From contig JAOTVX010000039.1 in the NCBI GenBank assembly GCA_029863175.1, positions 1 through 33,881 of the forward strand: a stretch of 33,881 nucleotides of DNA. Reading direction: 5' to 3'. Positions 15,166 through 22,788 of the stretch are shown here, in pieces (the first letter of the stretch is position 1; each line of letters opens with the position of its first letter). The notes under the pieces are model-generated. The model had not been told where the DNA came from. It was given only the letters and a program-made list of their open reading frames with translations, and ran no database searches. The position numbers were made by a program, and so were the translations under genes. The DNA is from Betaproteobacteria bacterium. GTDB lineage: Bacteria > Pseudomonadota > Gammaproteobacteria > Burkholderiales > SG8-41.

Positions 15166-17142
15166 TCACGGGCGCCCGGTGCTCTTGAAGAATAGCGCAC
15201 CGAGCGGCGGCAGCGTGAGCCGCAACGACCAATCACGGCCATGCGCCGCTTGAGGCTCCGCCTCGAGGCCGCCCAAGTTGCCCACGCCCGAGCCGCCGTA
15301 ACGCTCCGCATCACTGTTGAGAATCTCCTCCCAGCGGCCGCCCCGCGGCACGCCAAGCACGTAGCCTGAACGCAAGGCCGGCGTGTAGTTGAGCACGACC
15401 AACACGACCTCGTCGCCGCGAGCGTTGCGGCGAATGAAGCTCAGCACGCTATTTTCGCGGTCGTTGCTGTCGATCCACTCGAAGCCGCCGCGCTCGCAAT
15501 CGAAATCGCACAGCGCGGATTCGGCGCGGTAGCAGCGATTGAGATCAGCCACCCACTCGCGCACGCCCTCGTGCAGCGGGTAGCCCAGCACGTGCCACTG
15601 CAGGCTTTCGTCGTGCTGCCACTCGCGCCGCTGGCCGAACTCGCAGCCCATGAAGAGCAGCTTCTTTCCTGGATGCGCCCACATGTAGCCGTAGAGCAGC
15701 CGCAGGTTGGCAAACTGCTGCCATTCGTCGCCCGGCATCTTGCCGATCAGCGAGCCCTTGCCGTGCACGACCTCGTCGTGCGACAACGCCAGCACGAAAT
15801 TCTCGTCAAAGGCATACCATAGGCTAAAGGTGAGCTGGTCGTGTTGATGCTTGCGGTAGATCGGGTCTTGGGACAGGTACTTGAGCGTGTCATGCATCCA
15901 GCCCATGTTCCACTTGTAGCCGAAACCCAGGCCCCCGCCCGAGACCGGGCCCGAGACCATCGGCCACGCGGTGGATTCCTCCGCGATCGTCTGCACGTCG
16001 GGAAAATCACGGTAGACCGCTTCGTTCATGTGACGCAGAAAGCTCACCGCCGCCAGGTTCTCCCGCCCGCCGTGCTCGTTGGGTACCCACTCACCCGCCT
16101 TGCGGGCATAATCGAGGTAGAGCATGGAGGCCACCGCGTCCACGCGCAGACCGTCGACGTGATACTTGTCGAGCCAGAAGAGCGCGCTGCTCTCGAGGAA
16201 CGCGCGCACCTCGTGACGCCCGTAGTTGTAGATGCAGCTGTTCCATTCGGGGTGATAACCCAGGCGCGGGTCCGAGTGCTCGAATAGATGCGTGCCGTCG
16301 AAGTACACGAGCGCGAAGCCGTCGTTGGGGAAATGCGATGGCACCCAGTCCAGAATCACGCCGATTCCCTGGCCGTGCAGGTAATCGACCAGATACATGA
16401 AATCCTGCGGCGTGCCATAGCGCGAGGTCGGCGCGAAATAGCCTGTCGTCTGGTAGCCCCACGAGCCAAAAAACGGATGCTCCATCACCGGCATCAACTC
16501 GACGTGCGTGAAGCCGGTGTGCCGCACGTAGGCGGCGAGCGGCTCGGCTAGCTCGCGATATGTGAGAGAACGGTTGCCCTCCTCAGGGACGCGGCGCCAC
16601 GAACCGATATGCACTTCGTAAATGGACATCGGCGCATTGCGCGCCGAGGCCGCCGCGCGGCGCATCATCCACTCCTGGTCACCCCATTCGTAGTCGAGAC
16701 TCCAGACGCGTGACGCGGTCGCGGGCGGAAGCTGCCAATAGAACGCGAAGGGGTCGCCTTTGTCCGCCTCGTGCCCGTGCACGTGGGAGCGGATACGGTA
16801 CTTGTAGTGAGCGCCTTGCGGTACCCCAAGCACGACCCCCTCCCAGATTCCGGAGTCGTCCTGGCGCGCCTGAAGCGCATTGCGGCGTGAATCCCAGCGA
16901 TTGAAGTCGCCGATCACCGCGACCGCCGCCGCGTTGGGGGCCCACACGGCGAAACGCGTCGCGGGCTCGCCATCGAGCTGCGTTGGGTGCGCCCCCAGCT
17001 TCTCGTATAGCCGCACGTGGCTCCCCTCCTTGAAGAGGTAGACGTCGTGCTCGGTCAGGATGGGGCTTGCCCCCCGTCGCTCGCTGCCTGCAGCTTGCGG
17101 CGGCCTTGCCCGTTTTGGTGTCGATTTGGTTTTCACTGGCAT
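15166..17142 (-). CDS. glgB: 1,4-alpha-glucan branching enzyme GlgB
   Basis: 658 residues. GlgB cuts an alpha-1,4 segment and re-attaches it through an alpha-1,6 bond, making branches in the glucan extended by GlgE. A basic, low-complexity N-terminus (residues 1-27) precedes a CBM48 domain (about 55-150, [19 protein letters not shown]). The GH13_9 barrel has D335 ([17 protein letters not shown]), E388 (TIAEESTAW) and D456 ([10 protein letters not shown]). It has a single CBM48, so it is the shorter branching-enzyme type lacking the N1 domain of E. coli GlgB. The start codon lies within about 80 bases of the otsB stop, and glgE follows 28 bases after the glgB stop, all consistent with one transcript. 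Confidence 0.96.
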   Translation of the reverse strand: MPVKTKSTPKRARPPQAAGSERRGASPILTEHDVYLFKEGSHVRLYEKLGAHPTQLDGEPATRFAVWAPNAAAVAVIGDFNRWDSRRNALQARQDDSGIWEGVVLGVPQGAHYKYRIRSHVHGHEADKGDPFAFYWQLPPATASRVWSLDYEWGDQEWMMRRAAASARNAPMSIYEVHIGSWRRVPEEGNRSLTYRELAEPLAAYVRHTGFTHVELMPVMEHPFFGSWGYQTTGYFAPTSRYGTPQDFMYLVDYLHGQGIGVILDWVPSHFPNDGFALVYFDGTHLFEHSDPRLGYHPEWNSCIYNYGRHEVRAFLESSALFWLDKYHVDGLRVDAVASMLYLDYARKAGEWVPNEHGGRENLAAVSFLRHMNEAVYRDFPDVQTIAEESTAWPMVSGPVSGGGLGFGYKWNMGWMHDTLKYLSQDPIYRKHQHDQLTFSLWYAFDENFVLALSHDEVVHGKGSLIGKMPGDEWQQFANLRLLYGYMWAHPGKKLLFMGCEFGQRREWQHDESLQWHVLGYPLHEGVREWVADLNRCYRAESALCDFDCERGGFEWIDSNDRENSVLSFIRRNARGDEVVLVVLNYTPALRSGYVLGVPRGGRWEEILNSDAERYGGSGVGNLGGLEAEPQAAHGRDWSLRLTLPPLGALFFKSTGRP

Positions 17143-17224
17143 CTCTTCAGTACTCCGTTAATCCGTCCCCGGAATTTCCTGCCGCTATCGATCAGCGCAT
17201 CTCGATGCGGCCCTGTCCGGGCGC

Positions 17225-18037
17225 TTACGCGCCCGCACGCCGCGCCACCTTGACCACTGGGTGGCGCCAATGCCGCAGGAAAACGATCAGCTCGCGCGGC
17301 GGCCTGAGCCACAGATCAGCGAGCGTCTCCCGCGGCTCGGACCGCACGAGCACGGCAAGGCCGTGGCCTTTGATTGCGCGAAACGCGTCTTCGTCCGTAA
17401 TATCATCGCCGAGATAGGCCGCGACGCATGCAGCGCCGCTTTCCGCAAGCACGGTCCTCACCGCGTGCTCCTTGTTGGTGCCGCGCGCACGCAGCTCCAG
17501 GCCGCCGTCGAAAGCGATCAACTCGAGCAAGCCATCCGCGGCGAAGGGCTCCCAAGCGGATCGCACTTGCTCTCTCAGCCGTGCGATCTTGATCGCCGGC
17601 AGACCCCGCCAGTGCAGCGCAACGCTTGCTGGCTTGCACTCGATTCGCGCCCCTACGCGGCGGAATCCCTCGGCGGATGCTTCAGCCGAGGAGAGCGACT
17701 GTCGCAGTTCCTCAGCGGTTTCCTGCACGCGCACGACGCCATCGGTAAACATACGCTCCCAGCCGTGTGCGCCCCAGATCTCCGGTGAACGCTGCGATGA
17801 CAGCAACGCGGCAACCTCCGACGTGCGCCGGCCGCTTACAATCACGACGCGCGTGTCGTCCTGCGCCATCACCGCGTCGAGCAGCTCGACGACACCGGGA
17901 TACGGCACCGCCTGTTCGGGCCGGATCTTGAACGGCGCCAGCGTCCCGTCGTAGTCGAGCATCAGGATCCGCTCGCTTGCGCCCGAAAGCGTCGCGTAAA
18001 AGGCGTCAAGATCGACGCTTGGCGTCAGCACCTGCAT
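17225..18037 (-). CDS. otsB: Trehalose-6-phosphate phosphatase OtsB
   Basis: 270 residues, normal length. HAD-superfamily phosphatase that removes phosphate from trehalose-6-phosphate. HAD motif I is LMLDYDGTLAPF with nucleophile D28 and D30; motif II is VIVSGR (66-70). The family blocks GAHGWE and ALHWRG are present. Motif III lysine is K189 (ARGTNKEHA) and motif IV is GDDITDEDAF (210-219). The ATG has an AAGGA Shine-Dalgarno about six bases upstream. It is the first gene of the trehalose/glucan operon, behind a strong promoter candidate. No otsA (trehalose-6-phosphate synthase) is present in the window, so its substrate must be made from a gene elsewhere, if at all. Confidence 0.94.
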   Translation of the reverse strand: MQVLTPSVDLDAFYATLSGASERILMLDYDGTLAPFKIRPEQAVPYPGVVELLDAVMAQDDTRVVIVSGRRTSEVAALLSSQRSPEIWGAHGWERMFTDGVVRVQETAEELRQSLSSAEASAEGFRRVGARIECKPASVALHWRGLPAIKIARLREQVRSAWEPFAADGLLELIAFDGGLELRARGTNKEHAVRTVLAESGAACVAAYLGDDITDEDAFRAIKGHGLAVLVRSEPRETLADLWLRPPRELIVFLRHWRHPVVKVARRAGA

Positions 18038-18252
18038 TTATTGTCCTTACGCGTCGGTGGTTTCCGGTTATGTGCCGAGACCGTGCGAGTGTCTCGCGAC
18101 GCATTGTCTGTCAACTTTGTTGCTTTGTTGTTGAGGCGGCAGCGCGACTCAACGGCAATAGGTGAGCGCGACACCCTTCTCGCGTTCACGATTCCACACG
18201 ATCCTACGAAAAGTGTCCCAAGCTTGGCCCGCAGCGCCCGCGACGAATGAAA

Positions 18253-18281
18253 ATTGTAGATTTTATCGATCTTGCTGACAA
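18253..18281 (-). promoter_or_regulatory. Sigma70-like promoter for the otsB-glgB-glgE operon
   Basis: On the minus strand a TTGTCA -35 (18281-18276) and a TACAAT -10 (18258-18253) are separated by exactly 17 bases; each hexamer matches the consensus at five of six positions. The predicted start, near 18246, gives a leader of about 200 bases before the otsB ATG. It lies in an AT-richer, non-coding 385-bp gap. This is the best promoter match I saw in the window. Confidence 0.65.
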
Positions 18282-18379
18282 CGCACCAAGGAAAGTTCCC
18301 GCGCGTCCCGGCGAAAAAAATAATTCGATCCAAAGCGTTACCAACCAGCGACCTCGTAAATTGCGGCGAAGAACCGATT

Positions 18380-18408
18380 ATTATACGGCATAGAGAAACC
18401 CGTCTCAT
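18380..18408 (-). promoter_or_regulatory. Possible second, upstream promoter for the otsB operon
   Basis: A perfect TATAAT (18385-18380, minus strand) is preceded at 17 bases by ATGAGA (18408-18403), four of six to the -35 consensus. It would add about 125 bases to the leader. It is close to the lutC stop (18423), so this 385-bp gap may contain tandem promoters. No rho-independent terminator for lutC is evident in the gap, and I see no gene there: the open frame spanning it has no recognisable protein features. Confidence 0.35.
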
Positions 18409-18422
18409 ATCCACTGAAGCGG

Positions 18423-19079
18423 TCACAAGCCGTTGCCGACAAGAATGATGTGCACACGGTACGGTCCGTGCGCACCCAGCGTCACAGTCTGCTCGATGTC
18501 AGCCGTGCGCGAAGGGCCGGAAATGAAATTCACCGCCCGCGGCAACTCGCCGCGCTCGGCCCGCATGAGTTCCCACGCTTCTTCCATGCCGCGTACGATG
18601 CGCGACTTCTCGACGATGGCAACATGCGTCTCCGGCAGCAGGCTGACGGCAGACGGCGTTTTCGAGCCCGACAACGTGATCAACGTGCCGGTCTCGGCGA
18701 TGGCGCAGAATGCGCCCGTAATGCCGACGAGATCGGTCTCGCGCGCGGCGCGCACCGCAACCCCGATTCCAGCTGCGCGCCAGTTCAACGCGCCAAAGGC
18801 CTCCCAACATACCGCCTCTCGTGGCAAGCGCTGCGCCTCGAGGTAGCGTGAGATCGCTGCCGGCGCGGCGTCAAGCGACTCCACCTCGTCGACCGTGCTG
18901 GCAAGTTTCAACGCCTCCTCACGAAAACGCGCGACGGGATCCCAGTTCGCGGCGGGGCGCGGGTTCTGCGGGTGCGCCGCGATATGGGCGCGCACCGCTT
19001 CGCGTTCACCCGCAGCGGGCAGCGCGCTTCTCGCCTGCCGGGCGCGAATCCGCGCCAGAATGTTGTCACGCATACTCAT
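18423..19079 (-). CDS. lutC: LutC-type LUD-domain protein (lactate utilization)
   Basis: 218 residues, the usual LutC length. LUD domain over about 60-217, with AETGTLITLSGSKTPSAVS (128-147 region) and SGPSRTADIEQTVTLGAHGP near the C-terminus, both typical of LutC/YkgG. LutC is the third component of the LutABC iron-sulfur complex that oxidises L-lactate to pyruvate; LutC itself has no cysteine cluster. Two in-frame ATGs lie two codons apart (MSMRD), with no clear Shine-Dalgarno for either. Its partners lutB and lutA are found 7.6 and 11.9 kb further along in this window, so the set is dispersed. It follows mscS by about 75 bases on the same strand and could share its transcript. Confidence 0.9.
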   Translation of the reverse strand: MSMRDNILARIRARQARSALPAAGEREAVRAHIAAHPQNPRPAANWDPVARFREEALKLASTVDEVESLDAAPAAISRYLEAQRLPREAVCWEAFGALNWRAAGIGVAVRAARETDLVGITGAFCAIAETGTLITLSGSKTPSAVSLLPETHVAIVEKSRIVRGMEEAWELMRAERGELPRAVNFISGPSRTADIEQTVTLGAHGPYRVHIILVGNGL

Positions 19080-19111
19080 GCGGTAAAAGCATCCTCGACT
19101 AAACTGTCACA

Positions 19112-19132
19112 ACTCATCACTCACGATTCGCG
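19112..19132 (+). repeat. Short heptamer repeat upstream of lutC
   Basis: Three consecutive 7-base units, ACTCATC, ACTCACG and ATTCGCG, in the 74-bp gap between mscS and lutC. Related heptamers appear at 30608-30621 (reverse sense, before panE) and at 31895-31908 (before lutA). Confidence 0.5.
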
Positions 19133-19153
19133 AGCTGGCACGGTTCGTTCGCA

Positions 19154-20155
19154 TTACCCCGCGGCCTGTGCGGGCGGGCGGGCGTTTGGCGACCAGCTGC
19201 GCACGTGCAGATCGCGCTGCGGGAATGGGATTTCGATCTTGTACTTTTTCAGCGCGGTCTCGATCGCCCAGAGGTAGTCGGCCTGCACCGCGCCGGGCCG
19301 CTTCACGGCCGCCGAAGTCAGCCAGACGATGAGCTCAAAGTTCAGGCTGCTGTCGGCAAACGCGGTCAGCCAGACCTGCGGCTGGCGTTTGTCGTCTCCC
19401 TCCAGCGTATGCGGGACGTTGGCCGCGGCCTCCAATACCGCCTTGCGCACGAGCTCCTTGTCCGAACCGTAGGCGACGCCGAACGGCACATGGGTACGAC
19501 GATAGACGTCGCGCATGGTCCAGTTCGTCACGTGGCCGTTCACGAATACGGAATTCGGGACCACGATGTCGATGTTGTCGTTGGTGGTAACGATTGTGCT
19601 GCGGATGTTGATCTCACGCACTTCACCCATGATGCCCGACTCGAGCTCGATGAAGTCGCCGACCTTGAGTGATTTCTCGAACAGGAGCATGAGGCCGGCC
19701 ACGAAATTGCTGATCAGGTTCTGCAGGCCAAATCCGACACCTACGCCCAGCGCACTGGCAAACAGCGCAAACTTGCTCAAATCGATGCCGATGGACGAGA
19801 GCGCGATGAGGAAGCCGACGGTCAGGACGACGTAGTGCATCAGCCGTTTCACCGTATAGAGCGCCGCCTGGTTGAAATTCGGACGGTATGCGGCGACGCG
19901 GGTGAGGGCGCTCTGGCCGAGCTTCGAAAGCCACCAGGCCACGGTGATGATCACGACGACACGGATGAGTCCAATCGAGGTGACCGGGACGTCGCCGATC
20001 TCAAACAACGTCCTCGTAAGCCAGCCGGAGAGGATCTGCCAGGGCCCTCCATTGGCACCCGAATCGTCCTCGAGCAAGACTGACTCGGCTGCGAACACGG
20101 TGGCCGAGGACAAAACGGTGCCGTACAGCGTCCACAACCATTCTGAAAGTCTCAT
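19154..20155 (-). CDS. mscS: MscS-family mechanosensitive channel
   Basis: 333 residues from the ATG, which has GGGAG seven bases upstream. An alternative GTG ten codons earlier overlaps the corA stop (GTGA). The chosen start gives an N-terminus that looks like a signal peptide or signal anchor (hydrophobic to about 22, VFAAES). TM segments lie near 60-78 and 106-123. The pore helix TM3 (about 127-160) contains GVGVGFGLQNLISNFVAG, rich in Gly and Ala as in MscS. The beta domain follows (KVGDFIELESGIMGEVREI, DIVVPNSVFVNGHVTNW), then an alpha/beta cytoplasmic cage. It opens under membrane tension and releases osmolytes during hypo-osmotic shock. It overlaps or abuts corA, indicating co-transcription. 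Confidence 0.92.
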   Translation of the reverse strand: MRLSEWLWTLYGTVLSSATVFAAESVLLEDDSGANGGPWQILSGWLTRTLFEIGDVPVTSIGLIRVVVIITVAWWLSKLGQSALTRVAAYRPNFNQAALYTVKRLMHYVVLTVGFLIALSSIGIDLSKFALFASALGVGVGFGLQNLISNFVAGLMLLFEKSLKVGDFIELESGIMGEVREINIRSTIVTTNDNIDIVVPNSVFVNGHVTNWTMRDVYRRTHVPFGVAYGSDKELVRKAVLEAAANVPHTLEGDDKRQPQVWLTAFADSSLNFELIVWLTSAAVKRPGAVQADYLWAIETALKKYKIEIPFPQRDLHVRSWSPNARPPAQAAG

Positions 20156-20181
20156 TGTCGTTCTCCCTATCTCCCTGAGCT

Positions 20182-21153
20182 TCACAACCAGCGCTTGCGG
20201 TGGAACAACACCACCAGGAAGGTGGCGATCGAGGCCATGATCCCCAAAAGCACGAAATACCCCGCGTGCGACTTCAGCTCGGGCATGTACTCGAAGTTCA
20301 TCCCGTAGACCCCGGCTAGGAAGCTTAACGGCACGAAGATGGCCGTGATGATCGTGAGAACCTTGATAATGTTGTTCAGACGGTGCGAGGCGAGTGAGAT
20401 ATAGCCCTCGATGAGGTCGGAGGAGACCTCGTAATAGAGGGAAGCAAGGCTGCTCGCCCGCTCCTGGTGCTCGTATACATCGCGGATCTCATGCACGCGT
20501 TCGGCGCGCACCTGTGGCTGGCGGTTCTTCATCAGTTCCGAGAAGACCTGGACGTGGTATACGAGAACCCGACGGAACTTCCTCAAGTCGGTCTTGTAGC
20601 CGATCAACTCGGCGAGCATGGAATCGTCGGGGCTCGCGATGATCTCGACCTCAAGATCGTCGAGCCGGGGCTCGAGTGCGAGCAGCCTTCTCGTATAACG
20701 GTCGACCACGATCCTGCAGAGCCGCAGCGCGACCGCGTCGGGGCCACCGGCGAGGAGCGCCTTGTTCTGCTCTGCTTCCTGTCGCAGCTCGTCGATGCTG
20801 CGGGAGTGGCCAGAGTGGCGCGTGACCACGAAACGCTGACCGATGAAGAGCGCGAGTTGGATTGTCTCAAACTCGAATTTGTCCGAGCTTGTGGCCAGCC
20901 CCTTCAGCAGGATGAATAGGTTATCCGAAAATGACTCGATCTTGGGCGGGTGCCGCCCCCGTTGTGCGTCCTGGATAGCCAGAGGATGCAGACCAAAACG
21001 CGACACGAGGATCTGCTTCTCGGCCTCCGGCTCGTTATCGGCGAAGTCGGCCCAGATGAGCGCATCGGGCTCGCGCTGCCAGGCTGCCAGCAGCTCGTCG
21101 TCCCCGGTCGTGATCCCACCAGTAGCGGGGCGGTACAAGATCGTGCGAATCAT
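20182..21153 (-). CDS. corA: CorA-family divalent cation transporter
   Basis: 323 residues. A long acidic and helical cytoplasmic N-terminal domain (1 to about 255) contains the long stalk helix with RHEIRDVYEHQERASSLAS-like coiled-coil character. Two C-terminal TM helices follow (about 262-283 and 297-316). The selectivity motif GMN is at 284-286 (GVYGMNFEYMPE), and the C-terminal basic tail is HRKRWL. This is the inner-membrane pentameric Mg2+/Co2+/Ni2+ channel. The ATG has a GAGGGTG Shine-Dalgarno-like stretch. The stop overlaps the alternative start of mscS, so corA and mscS form one transcription unit that may extend into lutC. Confidence 0.94.
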   Translation of the reverse strand: MIRTILYRPATGGITTGDDELLAAWQREPDALIWADFADNEPEAEKQILVSRFGLHPLAIQDAQRGRHPPKIESFSDNLFILLKGLATSSDKFEFETIQLALFIGQRFVVTRHSGHSRSIDELRQEAEQNKALLAGGPDAVALRLCRIVVDRYTRRLLALEPRLDDLEVEIIASPDDSMLAELIGYKTDLRKFRRVLVYHVQVFSELMKNRQPQVRAERVHEIRDVYEHQERASSLASLYYEVSSDLIEGYISLASHRLNNIIKVLTIITAIFVPLSFLAGVYGMNFEYMPELKSHAGYFVLLGIMASIATFLVVLFHRKRWL

Positions 21154-21311
21154 CTCACCCTCGAGCAGTCAAGAATCTCACGACAATAATGTGCTGTCAG
21201 TTACGCTCTGGAAACGGCAGTGATTGGCGGAACCTGAGTCCCAGTGGGACATCGGGGCGCCCGCTCTCGACACGACGGGTGCACACCCTTCCATTTCAGA
21301 CTGAAGCAAGT

Positions 21312-21349
21312 CGCTGGGGCGGACAGCAGCCGCTGGGGCGGACAGCAGC
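21312..21349. repeat. Perfect 19-bp tandem duplication
   Basis: The 19-base unit CGCTGGGGCGGACAGCAGC occurs twice back to back (21312-21330 and 21331-21349) in the non-coding stretch between corA and the RTX genes. The region 21154-21611 holds no gene I recognise. Confidence 0.85.
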
Positions 21350-21391
21350 TTGTGAATCGCCGACCATGACTATTTTAACACGTACCTTCAT

Positions 21392-21421
21392 GATGAATCT
21401 GCGCGCGACGAATCTACGCGC
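21392..21421. repeat. Imperfect 15-bp tandem duplication
   Basis: GATGAATCTGCGCGC (21392-21406) is followed directly by GACGAATCTACGCGC (21407-21421), 13 of 15 identical. It lies in the same gene-free stretch as the 19-bp duplication, which suggests replication slippage in this gap. Confidence 0.7.
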
Positions 21422-21545
21422 GCTGAGCGCGGATTGGCAAGTGAACGCGCACCAGGCTGGCCGCTCCGGGCATTCAGGTTACTCGAAACGCTGGGGCTAG
21501 CGCTCGAGTAGCCCGCGAATTGCGGTGCGCAAACTAATCGCGCAG

Positions 21546-21576
21546 TGCCGGCGGCGCGACCTACGCGCCGCCGGCA
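21546..21576. terminator. Strong hairpin downstream of the RTX genes, probable terminator
   Basis: A perfect 13-bp inverted repeat (TGCCGGCGGCGCG, loop ACCTA, and its complement) starts 36 bases after the stop of the downstream RTX gene. In the direction of that gene the tail is only weakly T-rich (GATTAGTTT after the stem). On the plus strand it is followed by CCTTCTTTCTC. It probably ends the RTX transcript or stabilises its 3' end. Confidence 0.55.
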
Positions 21577-21611
21577 CCTTCTTTCTCGATGCTCTGGCCA
21601 ACCCTACATCG

Positions 21612-21920
21612 TTAGTCAGCCGTAACCTCGTCATCGCCCGTACCGCCTTCGATCTTGTCGGCGCCCTGACCGCCTTCAATCACATCATCGCCAGGACCGC
21701 CTTCGATCGTGTCGTTACCCGCTCCGCCTTCAATCAGGTCGTCGCCAGGTCCACCCATCAGAACGTCCGCTCCGGGGCCACCGCGAATCAGATCATCGCC
21801 TGGACCGCCTTCGACAGTGTCGTCCGAACCGCCAGCCTGCGCAAAACTGACTGATGGGGCGCTCAATAGCGCCAACGAGCCGATGAGTGCTGCAAGAACT
21901 ATGACTATGCGTTTGTTCAT
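21612..21920 (-). CDS. Small secreted RTX-repeat (calcium-binding) protein, downstream copy
   Basis: 102 residues. A clear Sec signal peptide (hydrophobic core 5-20, likely cut after SFA at about 27) precedes seven consecutive nonapeptides of the form GGxGxDxUx (38-100). Such repeats bind Ca2+ and fold into a parallel beta roll. After cleavage the mature protein would be about 75 residues, almost wholly repeat and very acidic. Classical RTX proteins leave by a type I exporter using a C-terminal signal; here an N-terminal signal peptide suggests the periplasm or the outside via Sec. The ATG has a strong AAAGGAG Shine-Dalgarno. It follows its larger paralogue by 72 bases, and both end in acidic residues plus AD. 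The cellular role is not known to me. Confidence 0.85.
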   Translation of the reverse strand: MNKRIVIVLAALIGSLALLSAPSVSFAQAGGSDDTVEGGPGDDLIRGGPGADVLMGGPGDDLIEGGAGNDTIEGGPGDDVIEGGQGADKIEGGTGDDEVTAD

Positions 21921-21992
21921 TTCCGTCTCCTTTGTGTGTCAATTGAACTGCTTCTCGCTTCAAAACAACGTTGTGAGCCAACCGAGCTTCCG

Positions 21993-22409
21993 TTAGTCAG
22001 CGCTGATGTCGTCGTCGCCGGGACCGCCTTGAATCGTGTCCCCGCCCGGTCCGCCACGCAGCTGATCATCACCCGGGCCGCCTTCGATGTAGTCGTTGCC
22101 GGGACCGCCTTCGACCACGTCCTCGCCCGGTCCAGCGCAGATCATGTCATCGCCCCCACCGCCAAAGATCTGGTCGTCGCTGCTCGTCCCCACGATCACA
22201 TCATTGCCATCGGTTCCGCGCAGCGTCCCGGTATACGGCTGCCCATCGTCCGGCCCGCCGACGATTTTTCCGTTCAACACGTAAATCGTCGCCGGTTTCC
22301 CATTACAGGTAAGCCACAAACCGCTTTGCGCGCTCACACTCGTGGAGGCCACTACCACGCCCACCACCATCAGCGCGCGCGCTATGGTTAATTGCTTTGA
22401 TCCGATCAT
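21993..22409 (-). CDS. Small secreted RTX-repeat (calcium-binding) protein, upstream copy
   Basis: 138 residues. A signal peptide (hydrophobic 9-26, probable cut after VSA at about 27) is followed by a non-repeat segment of some 35 residues (LWLTCNGKPATIYVLNGKIV). About eight RTX nonapeptides then run from residue 64 to 135. A second cysteine sits in repeat three (MICAGPG), so a disulfide with the Cys at position 35 is possible in the periplasm. The ATG has a textbook AAGGAG seven bases upstream. It is the first gene of a two-gene unit with the 102-residue paralogue, divergent from the response regulator, with a 380-bp gap between them that carries direct repeats. Function unknown; Ca2+ binding is inferred from the repeats. 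Confidence 0.85.
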   Translation of the reverse strand: MIGSKQLTIARALMVVGVVVASTSVSAQSGLWLTCNGKPATIYVLNGKIVGGPDDGQPYTGTLRGTDGNDVIVGTSSDDQIFGGGGDDMICAGPGEDVVEGGPGNDYIEGGPGDDQLRGGPGGDTIQGGPGDDDISAD

Positions 22410-22565
22410 CGCCCTACTCCTTAAAAAAACCAGACAAATTCACGATCAGTCCTCGGACTAACTCAATCCTTACTTCTCACGTCAGAGATGGAGTCTTCAT
22501 CGCGCGCTCCTCCGAACCGTTGCGCCGGAAACATTTCCAGCGCACGCACACATTAGTCTTGTCGC

Positions 22566-22608
22566 CTTACGCAGGCCTTACGTACGGCATACTTACTGAG
22601 AGCTTACA
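22566..22608 (+). promoter_or_regulatory. Two direct-repeat boxes, putative OmpR/PmrA-class operator
   Basis: CTTACG-N5-CTTACG at 22566-22582 and CTTACT-N5-CTTACA at 22592-22608. Within each pair the half-sites are 11 bases apart, one helical turn, which is the spacing of OmpR/PhoB-class sites such as the PmrA box (YTTAAK-N5-YTTAAK). The response regulator encoded at 22789 is of that class and is the obvious candidate ligand. A lone CTTACT is at 22469. The gap 22410-22788 holds no other gene. Confidence 0.5.
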
Positions 22609-22773
22609 AAAGGGGACTGCGCGCACCGCTTTCGAGCGTCTTCATGCCAGCTCATCGTGACATGGCGCAATGAAGGAAATGTTGGGAGCAGATCACTTAG
22701 AAGAAACCGGGGAGTGCCGGCTTGTGGCCGAAGCACCGGCGACGCAATGCGCTAAACTACTGTCCTCGGAATT

Positions 22774-22788
22774 CTCGGAGCACCCGAG
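22774..22788 (+). promoter_or_regulatory. Small hairpin over the response-regulator ribosome-binding site
   Basis: CTCGG (22774-22778) and CCGAG (22784-22788) can pair around AGCAC. The stem and loop contain the GGAG Shine-Dalgarno and abut the ATG at 22789. Five base pairs make it a weak structure, so the effect on translation is uncertain. Confidence 0.3.

Noticed and set aside
15138..15356. N-terminal extension of GlgE
   Set aside because: The frame is open, but it overlaps glgB, is Arg/Ser-rich nonsense and has no ribosome-binding site, while 15137 has GGAGG.
18025..18426. 133-codon minus-strand frame over the otsB upstream gap
   Set aside because: It spans both promoter candidates, has no domain, and runs into the otsB start in another frame.
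21189..21500. 103-codon plus-strand frame between corA and the RTX genes
   Set aside because: It covers the tandem duplications, has low-complexity composition and no ribosome-binding site or homology I recognise.
21525..22391. Plus-strand frames with a repeated ARTAFD-like pattern
   Set aside because: They are the antisense of the RTX nonapeptide coding repeats, which carry signal peptides and strong ribosome-binding sites on the minus strand.
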